Source: Polyangiaceae bacterium
GTDB taxonomy: Bacteria > Myxococcota_A > Polyangia > Polyangiales > Polyangiaceae
Length of the DNA: 64,000 bases
Assembly (NCBI GenBank): GCA_019637295.1
Contig: JAHBVX010000004.1
Location: forward strand, 62,001-126,000
Direction of reading: 5' to 3'
Positions 35,035 to 43,434 of this stretch are shown piece by piece (within the stretch, counting starts at the first letter, position 1; each line of letters begins with the position of its first letter). The translations under genes were made by a program, and so were the position numbers. The notes under the pieces are model-generated. The model had not been told where the DNA came from and did no database searches. It saw only the letters and a program-made list of their open reading frames with translations.

Positions 35035-35942
35035 CGGGCGTGGTGAGCGGCGACGAGCCCCGGGCAGCGGGCGCGCTCGGCGCAGTCGGTGCAGGTCGCG
35101 TCGAAGGTCATGCGTTGGGCACGGAAGTACAGCTGAATCAGGAGCGCCGCGCCGCGCGGGAGCGCGGGCGCGATGCAGCGCGGCATTCCGATCAGCGACA
35201 CGTCGGCGCCCTCGAGCGCCGCCTCGAGCTCACCGTAGCTCGCGGCTTCGCGCTCGAACGAGAACACGTCGTCCTTCGCTCGCAGCGGCGCGACCGCCAG
35301 CGTCGCTCCCCACCGCTCGCGGGTCAGTCGCCCGAGCGCGGAGAGATCGCCCAGGGTCCGCCGCAGCGCGAGGGTGTGAACGTACGTGGTCATGCCAGAA
35401 GCCCGCGCGCGGTCGAGGCCACGGGTGGCGCGCTCGAAGTGCCCGGGCACGCCCACGACCTGGTCGTGCAGCGCCGCGTGCGAGCCGTACAGCGGCGCGC
35501 ACACCGAGCGTACGCCGAGCCGAAACCACTGTCGGGCGGTCGCGTCGTCCTCGATGGACAGCCCCGAGGTCATCAGCTGTACGCGGCGGAAGCCCACCTG
35601 CTGCGCGCGCTCGAGCGTTGCGCGAAAGTGCGCGTGGGTGGGGGGCTCGGTACCGCCGATGCACAGCGCCTCGACGCCGAGGCGCCGATTGTCGTCGAGC
35701 CAGCGCTCGATGCGCTGCACGGGCGTCACGATGTCCTCTCCTGGCGCCGTGACCGCGGGGCTAGCACAAAAAAAGCAGCGTCCGTGGCACGCGCTCATCA
35801 GGATCAAGAGCCCGGCTCGCGGCAGTCCCCAGGCCGCCAGGCGCTCGAGTTGCACGGCGAGGGGCGCGGCCATCACCTCGGCCATGGCCTCGTCCTCGTG
35901 GCCGGGGACGCGGACGTCGAGGTGGCGCTTGTCCAGGGTCAT
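34998..35942 (-). CDS. radical SAM enzyme B with Twitch-like C-terminal Cys set
   Basis: 314 residues from ATG 35942. The motif is C52-x3-C56-x2-C59 (SACHGRCFFCAS), then CIGGTEPPTH for the GGE-type SAM contact and LMTSGLSI. Towards the end, C256 in GMPRCIAP and C284-x2-C287-x5-C293 in CTDCAERARCPGL form a set of four Cys that could bind an auxiliary [4Fe-4S] cluster. The same arrangement recurs in the C-terminal half of enzyme E. The start faces enzyme C across 35 bp containing a palindrome. Substrate unknown. Confidence 0.82.
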   Translation of the reverse strand: MTLDKRHLDVRVPGHEDEAMAEVMAAPLAVQLERLAAWGLPRAGLLILMSACHGRCFFCASPAVTAPGEDIVTPVQRIERWLDDNRRLGVEALCIGGTEPPTHAHFRATLERAQQVGFRRVQLMTSGLSIEDDATARQWFRLGVRSVCAPLYGSHAALHDQVVGVPGHFERATRGLDRARASGMTTYVHTLALRRTLGDLSALGRLTRERWGATLAVAPLRAKDDVFSFEREAASYGELEAALEGADVSLIGMPRCIAPALPRGAALLIQLYFRAQRMTFDATCTDCAERARCPGLVAAHHARYGADGLRPALG

Positions 35943-35954
35943 GCGTCGGCTCCG

Positions 35955-35972
35955 AGGTAGGGTATCCTACCT
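35955..35972. promoter_or_regulatory. inverted repeat between divergent radical SAM genes B and C
   Basis: Arms AGGTAGG and CCTACCT flank a GTAT centre. It lies midway in the 35-nt gap between the starts of B (35942, minus) and C (35978, plus), 12 nt from one and 5 nt from the other. The TATCCT within it can serve as a -10-like element. It is well placed to be an operator controlling both genes at once, and gene C has no clear Shine-Dalgarno, so leaderless translation is possible. Confidence 0.6.
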
Positions 35973-35977
35973 ACGGC

Positions 35978-37294
35978 TTGCGCGCTCTGTTCGTCCACAC
36001 TCCCTTGTCCGGCGCGGCGTTCAACACGTCGATCGCGGCGCTCAGCGCCTACCTGAAGCAACGCGGCCACGAGACGCGCCTGCTGCTCGTGCCGCCCAGC
36101 CCACGACTCGACGACGTCGCGCGGCTGATGCAGGACAGTGCGGCGGACGTGGTCGCGTTCTCGTTCATGACCTGCCGGCTCGACCTGGTTCGCAAACTGG
36201 TGCCGGTGGCGCGCGCGGCGCTGCCGGACGCGCGCGTGATCGCCGGCGGCGCCCACCCGACGTCGTACCCGCAGCCCACCCTCGACTTGGGCTTCGACGC
36301 GATCTGTCTGGGCGAGGGTGAGGAGCCGCTGTGCCGACTGCTGGGCGACCCGGTCGGCGAACATCCGGGGATCTGGCGTCGCGAAGGGCCGGTCCCGACG
36401 GAGCGTTGGTGGGCCGAGGATGTGGACGCGCTGCCTGACTGGGATCGGGCGCTGTTCGGCGACGTTAGGAACAGCGGCAACCGCTTCGAGGCCGCGATTG
36501 GCGTGGCCCTGGCGCGCGGGTTCTGTCCCTACTCGTGCACGTTCTGTGGAGTGGACGGCTACCGGCGCATCAACGGCGTCAGCAGCGCCAAGGCGATGCG
36601 CCTGCGCTCGGTGGAGCGGGTGCTCACCGAGATCGAGAACGCGCGACCGCTGGCCGAGCCCGCCGCCGGCTTCGCGGCCTGGGACGAGGTGTTACCCTCG
36701 AACCTGACCTGGCTGTCGGAGTTCTGTCGCCAGTATCGGGCGCGGGTGAACCTGCCCTTCGCCTGCCAATTGCGCGTCGAGCAGGTGCGACCCGAGCTGG
36801 TGGCGGCGCTGGTCGAGGCGGGCTGCGACTACGTGGTGCTCGGCGTGGAGACCGGGGACGAGGAGTATCGCAAGCGCATCCTGAACAAGCCCTTCACCAA
36901 CGAGCGCGTGAAGCAGGCTTTCTCCCTGCTTCACGGCGCCAAGATCGCGACCTTCTGCTCGTTCATGATCGGCTTGCCCTTCGAGACGCCGAAGATGCTG
37001 GCGGCAAGCATCCGCCTGGCGCAGGAGCTGCGCCCGAGCGAGCTGTCCTGGAAGTACTATACGCCCGAGCGCGGTACGATGTTGTTCGGGCTGGTGGAGC
37101 GCGAGGGTCTCGTCATCGAGCGATACGTGGACCACCCCTTCGGCGCGAACGAGGCCATGGTGCGCATGACCCGCTGCACGCAGCGAGATCTGGACAAGGC
37201 GAGCGAGGCCTTCCGGCTGCTGCGCGGCGACGGGGTGAGGGGCACCTTCGAGCAAGACTCGGAAGAGCCCCTGCGCTTGGAGCTGCGCGCATGA
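35978..37294 (+). CDS. B12-binding-domain radical SAM enzyme C
   Basis: 438 residues from TTG 35978; later ATGs would cut off the N-terminal domain, so the rare start is preferred. Residues 1-130 form the cobalamin-type Rossmann domain (ALFVHTPLSG, LLLVPPSPRLDDVARLM, RVIAGGAHPTSYPQPT, ICLGEGE). The radical SAM motif is C183-x3-C187-x2-C190 in GFCPYSCTFCGV. Later parts include VLGVETGDEEY and SFMIGLPFET. Members of this class methylate unactivated carbons or do related B12-dependent chemistry; the canonical DxHxxG cobalamin motif is not evident, so cofactor binding is uncertain. Its stop overlaps the start of D (ATGA). Confidence 0.82.
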   Translation: MRALFVHTPLSGAAFNTSIAALSAYLKQRGHETRLLLVPPSPRLDDVARLMQDSAADVVAFSFMTCRLDLVRKLVPVARAALPDARVIAGGAHPTSYPQPTLDLGFDAICLGEGEEPLCRLLGDPVGEHPGIWRREGPVPTERWWAEDVDALPDWDRALFGDVRNSGNRFEAAIGVALARGFCPYSCTFCGVDGYRRINGVSSAKAMRLRSVERVLTEIENARPLAEPAAGFAAWDEVLPSNLTWLSEFCRQYRARVNLPFACQLRVEQVRPELVAALVEAGCDYVVLGVETGDEEYRKRILNKPFTNERVKQAFSLLHGAKIATFCSFMIGLPFETPKMLAASIRLAQELRPSELSWKYYTPERGTMLFGLVEREGLVIERYVDHPFGANEAMVRMTRCTQRDLDKASEAFRLLRGDGVRGTFEQDSEEPLRLELRA

Positions 37295-38388
37295 TCCCGA
37301 CGGCGCAGGAGGCGGAAGCGCGCCTGCGAGCGACGCTGGCGCGTGGCAGCGTGAACTTGGGCGCGCGCGCTGGGACGGAGCGCCTGATGCTGATGCTCAC
37401 GCGCTCGTGCCACCTGCGCTGCAGCTATTGCTTCGTGAGCAAGACCGAGGGGGGACCGGTCATGCCTGCTGCCGTGGCGGCGCGGGCCATCGACCTGTTG
37501 ATGAAGTCCGAGCGGCCCCGCCTCGAACTGCAGCTGTTCGGCGGGGAGCCCATGAGCGAGTGGGAGCGGCTGACGCAGGTGCTCGAGCACGCGACGCACC
37601 ATCCCGAGCGTCGCGGGCGCAAGCTGGAGGTCATCCTGACGACCAACGGTGTGCTGCTCGACGAGGCGCGCATCGCGGTGCTCGAGCGCTATCCGGTCGT
37701 GATCTTGTTCTCGCTGGACGGCGACCGCGCCTCGCACCGTCGCTTTCGAGTGGTGCACCGCGGCCCGGACGCCGCTTGGCACGAGGACGACGCGCCGACC
37801 TACGATCGGATCGCGCGCTCTCTGGCGCGGTTGAAGCGCGCCAAGGTCGGTTGGTTCATGAACGCCGTGCTGCCGCCATCCGCGGCCACCGAGGTCGAGG
37901 AGCGTCACGCCTGGGCGATCGCGCAGGGCGTGCCCCGCCTGCAGCTGAACTACGCGGTGGGCATGCGCTGGACCGAGGAGCAGATGCAGCAGTACCTCGT
38001 GGGGCTACGCGCCGTGCTGCTCGCGGACCACGAGAGGAGCGAGCTGCAGCTCTTCAACTGGATGAGCGACTGCGAGCCCGTGGTGCTCAGCGACGACCTG
38101 ATCGTGGACGTGGACGGCACGGTGCTGCACGACGGGGCCATCTTCCTGGAGCGCTCCTTCGGTCGGCTGAAGGAGACCTATCGACGGGGCCACCTGGACG
38201 GGCTCGACGCGTTCGATCCGCTGCGCTGGAGCCTGCAGACTCTGTACGAGGTCATGCGCGACACCTACCCCGAGGGCAGCGAGGAGCGCGGGATATTGCT
38301 GCAGAACATGCGCTTCGGCGCGGCTGTGGACCTGCTGATCCAGCGGGTGACACAGGAGCTGGGACGGCCGCCGTCGCGGGGAGCATGA
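37291..38388 (+). CDS. radical SAM enzyme D, paralogue of A and F
   Basis: 365 residues from ATG 37291, overlapping the stop of C. Motif C40-x3-C44-x2-C47 in RSCHLRCSYCFVSK, then QLFGGEPMSEWE, ILTTNGVLL and LFSLDGDRASHRRF. The C-terminal strand LIVDVDGTVLHDGAIFLER aligns with A and F at the place where SPASM proteins have Cys, but none remains (only one Cys, in MSDCEP). The region LQLNYAVGMRW matches LQVTYELGAHW of A and IQLNYALGTLW of F. Translation of gene G starts inside its stop. Substrate unknown. Confidence 0.85.
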   Translation: MIPTAQEAEARLRATLARGSVNLGARAGTERLMLMLTRSCHLRCSYCFVSKTEGGPVMPAAVAARAIDLLMKSERPRLELQLFGGEPMSEWERLTQVLEHATHHPERRGRKLEVILTTNGVLLDEARIAVLERYPVVILFSLDGDRASHRRFRVVHRGPDAAWHEDDAPTYDRIARSLARLKRAKVGWFMNAVLPPSAATEVEERHAWAIAQGVPRLQLNYAVGMRWTEEQMQQYLVGLRAVLLADHERSELQLFNWMSDCEPVVLSDDLIVDVDGTVLHDGAIFLERSFGRLKETYRRGHLDGLDAFDPLRWSLQTLYEVMRDTYPEGSEERGILLQNMRFGAAVDLLIQRVTQELGRPPSRGA

Positions 38389-39122
38389 GCGCGCGCGAGC
38401 TGATCGACGCGCTGCTCGCGGCGTGCTTCCCCGGCGCGCTGCCCCCGCAGCTCGACCGACTCGTGGATCGCGCGTGTGCGGCCGAGCTCCTCCAAGACTT
38501 CAAGCTCGGACCGATACTGCCGCTCGGGGCCCAGCGACCGGTGCGCGTGGCGCTCAGCAATCAAGGCGAGCCGGAGCGTTGGCGTCGCGAGGTGCTGGCC
38601 GGCTATCCTCACGCCAAGCTCGCGCGCTTCATCGACTCGGTGTCGGCGTCGACGCGACGCATGGTCGACACCGACGGACACAGCGCCGTCGTCTACCTCG
38701 ACGATCTGCAGGATCTGAGCGAAGCGCCGCGGGACTCGGAGGGTCGCCCCCTCATGTTCTTGACCTTCGACTGCGCGACCGGGCGCGTCGGCTCCGGGAC
38801 GAGGCACCCCGAGCCTCCGGTCAGCCTGCTCGGGGGCATACTTCGCGCGCGACTCGAGGGGCTGCTCGCGCACGGTGCGACCGGTCTCTGGGCGATCCGC
38901 TGGCTACGCAAGGAGCCGAGCGCGCTGATCTGGATCAGCGAGAGCCGGTGGCGGAACGACCCGCGCGACAGCGCTGCCGTCGCCAAGGCCGTGGGCTCGC
39001 ACCCTGCCCTCGAGGCCTGCGAGCGGGTCGCGGGCGCCGCGGGACTGCTGGTGTACCCCGACGCCCTCGAGGCGCGGCTGGACGGGAGCTGGGATCTGAC
39101 GCTCGGCTTCTGCAGAGCGTGA
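38385..39122 (+). CDS. unrecognised protein G, coupled to radical SAM enzyme D
   Basis: 245 residues from ATG 38385, overlapping the stop of D. Soluble, mixed alpha/beta, no signal, with segments such as LPLGAQRPVRVALSNQGEPE, AVVYLDDLQDLSEAPRD, MFLTFDCATGRVGSG and GLWAIRWLRKEPSALIWISES. No catalytic motif recognised. Strict coupling suggests a subunit, carrier-recognition or chaperone role for the C-D pair. Ends tail to tail with E, 2 bp apart. Confidence 0.6.
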   Translation: MSARELIDALLAACFPGALPPQLDRLVDRACAAELLQDFKLGPILPLGAQRPVRVALSNQGEPERWRREVLAGYPHAKLARFIDSVSASTRRMVDTDGHSAVVYLDDLQDLSEAPRDSEGRPLMFLTFDCATGRVGSGTRHPEPPVSLLGGILRARLEGLLAHGATGLWAIRWLRKEPSALIWISESRWRNDPRDSAAVAKAVGSHPALEACERVAGAAGLLVYPDALEARLDGSWDLTLGFCRA

Positions 39123-39124
39123 CG

Positions 39125-41374
39125 TCAGCTGGCGATCACGGCCAGGCGGCGTCGGGTCTCGGCGGGTGGACGGAGCTCTGCGTCGCCGTGCCGCTCGACA
39201 TACTCGGTCCACAATCCCTCGCAGGACACGCGGACTCGGCAATCCGAGCACGCGGCCGCGAACTGCTTGGCCGCCTGTCGCTGTGCCGCCCGGGCGATGG
39301 GCTGACCGCGAGGGTCGAGCACCTCGTCGAAGGGGCGGCCAAGCTCGAAGGGAGGTGGCGCCCCTGAATCGAACCCGAGCACGCACTCAGGAATGCCCGT
39401 GAACTGCAGCTCGAGCTCGAGCTCCGCGGCGGCGCGCAAGGCTCGAGGCAGCTCGCGCGCCACTTCCCGCAACGCGGGCAGGTCCGCGACGGGCAGACGA
39501 TCCCACCCGCTCGGCGCCTCCCCGTACACGAGCAGCAGCGAGTCGGCGCCGTGCTCCCGCAGCCACGCGGGCCAGCGATGGAGCGACGAGACGTTCCAGC
39601 GGTCGATGAAGCCGAGCGCCGTGGCTTGCCCGCCCTCGCGAGTCCAGCCGAGCAGTCCCTTGCGCGTCTCGCGCAGCGCGCCGGGGCGACCGACGCGTCC
39701 GTCGTGATGCGCCTCGTGGATGGCGAAGAGCGGGACCGAGAGGCGCTCGACCATCCCGGTGGCGGCCAGCTTGCTACGCAGGGTGCGGGTCAGCGCGCGA
39801 GCGGAGGTCTGCAGCGCCAGGTGATGCACCCCTCGCCGCTTGCCGAACTCGAGCAACTCGAGCAGCTGCGGGTGATCGACCGCGTCGCCCCCGCCGAGCA
39901 CGCAGTGTTCGCCGCGCCAAGCGGCCATCAGGAACTGCTCCTCGAGCCGTTCGAGGGAACGTGGCTCACGCGCCGCGCCGCAGCTGCAGCCAAGGACCGA
40001 GTGCTGGCAGCCGTCCGAGACGGAAATGTAGGTGGTGCGATGCAGCAGCAGCCGCTCGAGTCGGCGGAGCTTCTGCGCGTCGTTCTCGCCGGTGTAGTCC
40101 GGCGCCAGATCGAAGGGACTCTGCTCGGGATCCGTCTCGAAGTAGTCGGGACCGATCACGCCCTCCTTCACGGCGGCGTCCCACAGGTAGGTGCCGGGGT
40201 ACACCTTCGTGGTGTTGATCAAGATGCGATCCGGCTGCAGGGTGCTGGCCAGCGCCACGCTCTCCCGCATGGTCTCTTCCGTCTCGCCCTGATTGCCGAC
40301 CATGAGCATGATGCACGACGAGATGTTCGCCTGGTGGGTGAGCTCGAACGCCGGCGGGACGCGCTTCACGCTGAGCTTCTTGCGGATGGCCTTCTGCACC
40401 GTCTGCGACAGGCTCTCGATGCCGTAGGAGATCTCGCGGCACCCGGCCTGCGCCATCGTGTCGAGCACCTCGCGGCTGACCATGTCGGCCCGCGTCATGC
40501 AGATCCACTCGATGTCGACCTTGCGCTCGATGAGCAGCTCGCAGATCTCCATGATCTGCCGGTTGGGATAGGTGAGTGTGTTGTCTCCGAACACGAAGGT
40601 GCGGTGGTCGAAGGTGCGCTTGTACTGCTCGATCTGGCGCACGATGTACTCCGGCGAGTGAAACAGCGTGCGACCCTCCCACTTGCTGAGCGGGCAGAAC
40701 GAGCACTCCCAGACGCAGCCCCGGGAGCCCATCACCATGATCAGCGCGTCGGTCACGAAGGGAGCGCGACCCGAGGCGTCGATGCGTCGCATCTGCTCGC
40801 GGCTCTCGGGCAGGAGGTGCCGGTCAATCATCTCGCGCACCGGGAACAGCTCGAGCTTCGGAAAGGGCAAGGTGTCGAGCGCCGTGAAGCGGCCGCGCTC
40901 GGCCGTGCGCCGCACAGCGCCGCCCACGCGCAGGGCCAGCCCCGGTACGCGAGCCAGCTCCCGTCCGGACTCCAGCGCGTCGACCACCTCGGGCAAGGTC
41001 TCGTCGCCGTCCCCGATGCACACCAGCTCCGCGGGAGTGCGGCGCAAGAGCAGCTCTGGTTCCAGAGTCGGGAACGGCCCCCCGAGGATCACCGGCACGT
41101 CCGGAGCGATGGCCTTCAGCTTGCGCGCGGCGAGCTCCGCCGGCCCGCGGTTCACGCTCAAGCACGAGATACCCACGAGGCCCGGCTCGTCCTGCCGCAC
41201 CACGCGCTCGAGATCCGCGAGCATGTCGCCCACCGAGCCGCGGTCGTAGTCGTATGCCGTGACCCGGTGCCCCGCCTGCTCGAGCAACGCCCCGAGCAGC
41301 GCGAGCCCGTAGGGCGGGCCGAAGTACGACGGCGCGGGGTTCGCGGTGGGCGGAAACAACAGCGCCACGTTCAT
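39125..41374 (-). CDS. radical SAM enzyme E: B12-type radical SAM plus altered second radical SAM half
   Basis: 749 residues. Residues 1-150 are a B12-binding-type domain (LLFPPTANPAPSYFGPPYGL, VILGGPFPTLEPE, ICIGDGDETLPEVV-like). The first radical SAM motif is C220-x3-C224-x2-C227 in SRGCVWECSFCPLS, followed by FVFGDNTLTYP and SYGIESLSQTVQKAI. From about 450 a second half starts with C456-x6-C463-x-C465, an altered motif, then CVLGGGDAVDHPQLLELL, resembling a radical SAM barrel, and ends with C664 (GIPECVL) and C709-x2-C712-x5-C718, the same C-terminal Cys set as enzyme B. A fused B-like domain with a changed first cluster is inferred. Confidence 0.82.
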   Translation of the reverse strand: MNVALLFPPTANPAPSYFGPPYGLALLGALLEQAGHRVTAYDYDRGSVGDMLADLERVVRQDEPGLVGISCLSVNRGPAELAARKLKAIAPDVPVILGGPFPTLEPELLLRRTPAELVCIGDGDETLPEVVDALESGRELARVPGLALRVGGAVRRTAERGRFTALDTLPFPKLELFPVREMIDRHLLPESREQMRRIDASGRAPFVTDALIMVMGSRGCVWECSFCPLSKWEGRTLFHSPEYIVRQIEQYKRTFDHRTFVFGDNTLTYPNRQIMEICELLIERKVDIEWICMTRADMVSREVLDTMAQAGCREISYGIESLSQTVQKAIRKKLSVKRVPPAFELTHQANISSCIMLMVGNQGETEETMRESVALASTLQPDRILINTTKVYPGTYLWDAAVKEGVIGPDYFETDPEQSPFDLAPDYTGENDAQKLRRLERLLLHRTTYISVSDGCQHSVLGCSCGAAREPRSLERLEEQFLMAAWRGEHCVLGGGDAVDHPQLLELLEFGKRRGVHHLALQTSARALTRTLRSKLAATGMVERLSVPLFAIHEAHHDGRVGRPGALRETRKGLLGWTREGGQATALGFIDRWNVSSLHRWPAWLREHGADSLLLVYGEAPSGWDRLPVADLPALREVARELPRALRAAAELELELQFTGIPECVLGFDSGAPPPFELGRPFDEVLDPRGQPIARAAQRQAAKQFAAACSDCRVRVSCEGLWTEYVERHGDAELRPPAETRRRLAVIAS

Positions 41375-41418
41375 CGCATCTCTCCCGCGGAACGATGACT
41401 ATACGGGCGCGCGCCGGG

Positions 41419-43434
41419 TCACGCAAGCGGGGGGCTCGAGCGATGACTCCGGGCGGCGCGCGACGCGGTGGCGTCTCGACGGAGCAGCTCGAGGCCCGGG
41501 TGCTTGCGACGCATGTAGCGGATGAAGCTCATGAGCACGGCGCCCACCTGGCGGTTGTTCTGGGCCATCTCGGGGCTGAACCAGTTGGCGAGCAGCTCGT
41601 CCATCTCGAAGCCGTCACACTGGTAGCGGTCGAACGAGCGGGCGTCGTCGAGGTGGCCGAGGCGAAAGTCCTCGCGGTGCTTGGTGTTCACCAGGAAGGC
41701 CGAGCTGCCGAAGACGGAGCCGTCCGAGTCCACCGTCACCTCGAGGTTGCCCCGGACGGGCAGGAGCGTCTCTTCCAGGTTGACGAGCTCGGCGCGCTCA
41801 TCGCCGAGCCAGCGCCGCTCGAGCTCCTCGCCCACCCGGGCGAGCTGGCGTCCAAACTCCTCGGCCGCGGGTCTGTCCCAGAGCGTGCCGAGCGCGTAGT
41901 TGAGCTGGATGCGCGAGTAGCCGAGCCCGAGGATGTGCCGAAAGTTCTCGGCCATCGCGGAGACGTTCGTAGGGTGAACGACCTGCACGACGTCGTGCGC
42001 GATGCCCGCCTCGGTGAACCACCGAGCCTTGGTCGCGGGGCTGCGGTCGTAGGAGTCTCCCGCGACGCGGAGCGCCGGACGGACGGCGTTCTGCGTGACC
42101 GCGTCCCCATCGAGCGAGAGCTGAAACCACACCGGGAAACCCGCGAGCCAGTCGAAGCGCTCCCGGGTCAGGGCCCAGCCGTTGGTCGTGAACAAGAAGC
42201 GCAGGGTGCGTCCGTCGGCGCGAGCCCGCTCGTGGCCGGTGCTCAGCGTGTGCACAATGGCGTCCCAGGCCGCGAGGGGCTCGCCGCCGAAGAAGTGCAG
42301 GTCGAGCTCGTCGCCCTCCGCGGAGAACAGCAAGTCGAGCGAGCGATCGATGGTCTGAGCAGACATCACCCGGCCGTCCTGCTTGGGGATGCGGCAGTAC
42401 TTGCAGCGCAGCTCGCACTGCCAGGTCGGGATCAAGACGATGCGCGGGCGCCGACTCTGCGCGTACTGACGGTAACTGCGGATCCACTTGGATGGTGGTC
42501 CCAGGTGCTGCGTGGTCGCGCTGACGGCGCGGGCCTCTTCGGTCGCGGCGTGGCGCGCGCGGCTCTCGCGGATCGCCGCGAAGCACGCCCGCCGTGCGGC
42601 GTCGTCCGAGTGCCGCAAGAGCGGCTCCGGGGCGGGCAGTTCGCGCAGCGCCTGGTCGAGGTGCTCGAGGGCGGCGAGCGTGAGCGACCCCGTGCTCGAG
42701 AGCGAGCGGGCGAACTCCGCCGGCGCGCACCCCAAGAGGCCGAGCTCCGGCGCTCGCCCCGCGACGCGAAGTCCGAGCGCCACCAGCCAGCGCAGCGTGG
42801 CGAGCAGCGCGTGCGGCGGTTCGTCGCCGACGGTCACACTCGTCACGTGAAACCCATCCTGCAGGATGGCTCCCTCGAGCGCCGCTCGGCGCCCGGCGTC
42901 GGCCAGCCAGCGCGTGCCCACGAGATGCAGGCCGCGCGCTCGCGCCGGCTCGAGTCCCTCGGTCAGCTGCGCGTGACGCTCGAGGGTCTTGCGCAGCGCG
43001 GCGGCGTCGAGGACCGACGGATCTGCGACGCCGGGGCGATGACAGTGAGCGCCCGCACGCGTCGTGAGCCGCAGGCCATTGAGCAGTAGCGCGCTGGTGA
43101 GCTCGCCGTAGTCGTCGATGGTGATCGGGTCGCCGGCATCGGCGCGCGGCCGCAGAGCGAGCCAGCGGCTCAGCTCCGTCGTCTCCGCGTCGTCCATCAG
43201 CCCAAACTCGTGCGGCTCGCGCGCGAGGGCCTCGTCGAGTTGCTCCCGCGCCCAGCCGCCCTGACGCAGCGCTTGCAGGGCCACGCCTTGGTCCATCAAG
43301 AGCACCTCGACTCGCGCCCCCGCGCGGGTGCCCCGGGTCTCGAGCAACGCGCGACAGGGCTCGATGTCCCCGGCACGAGGCCTGGGCAGCAGCTCCTCGA
43401 ACAACAAGACCGTGCGCGCGCCCGCGTCAGTCAC
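41419..43434 (-). CDS. radical SAM enzyme F with 330-residue N-terminal domain of unknown type
   Basis: 671 residues from GTG 43434. The N-terminal part (1-330) is not recognised: helical, with segments such as RTVLLFEELLPRPR, GDPITIDDYGELTSALLLNG and LLATLRWLVALGLRV. The radical SAM part has C340-x3-C344-x2-C347 (WQCELRCKYCRIPK), HFFGGEPLAAW, LFTTNGWAL and QLSLDGDAVTQN, closest to A and D. The C-terminal strand EVTVDSDGSVFGSSAFL lacks SPASM Cys. The start lies within the end of the halogenase gene (8-nt overlap), so both are made together. Substrate unknown. Confidence 0.84.
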   Translation of the reverse strand: MTDAGARTVLLFEELLPRPRAGDIEPCRALLETRGTRAGARVEVLLMDQGVALQALRQGGWAREQLDEALAREPHEFGLMDDAETTELSRWLALRPRADAGDPITIDDYGELTSALLLNGLRLTTRAGAHCHRPGVADPSVLDAAALRKTLERHAQLTEGLEPARARGLHLVGTRWLADAGRRAALEGAILQDGFHVTSVTVGDEPPHALLATLRWLVALGLRVAGRAPELGLLGCAPAEFARSLSSTGSLTLAALEHLDQALRELPAPEPLLRHSDDAARRACFAAIRESRARHAATEEARAVSATTQHLGPPSKWIRSYRQYAQSRRPRIVLIPTWQCELRCKYCRIPKQDGRVMSAQTIDRSLDLLFSAEGDELDLHFFGGEPLAAWDAIVHTLSTGHERARADGRTLRFLFTTNGWALTRERFDWLAGFPVWFQLSLDGDAVTQNAVRPALRVAGDSYDRSPATKARWFTEAGIAHDVVQVVHPTNVSAMAENFRHILGLGYSRIQLNYALGTLWDRPAAEEFGRQLARVGEELERRWLGDERAELVNLEETLLPVRGNLEVTVDSDGSVFGSSAFLVNTKHREDFRLGHLDDARSFDRYQCDGFEMDELLANWFSPEMAQNNRQVGAVLMSFIRYMRRKHPGLELLRRDATASRAARSHRSSPPLA

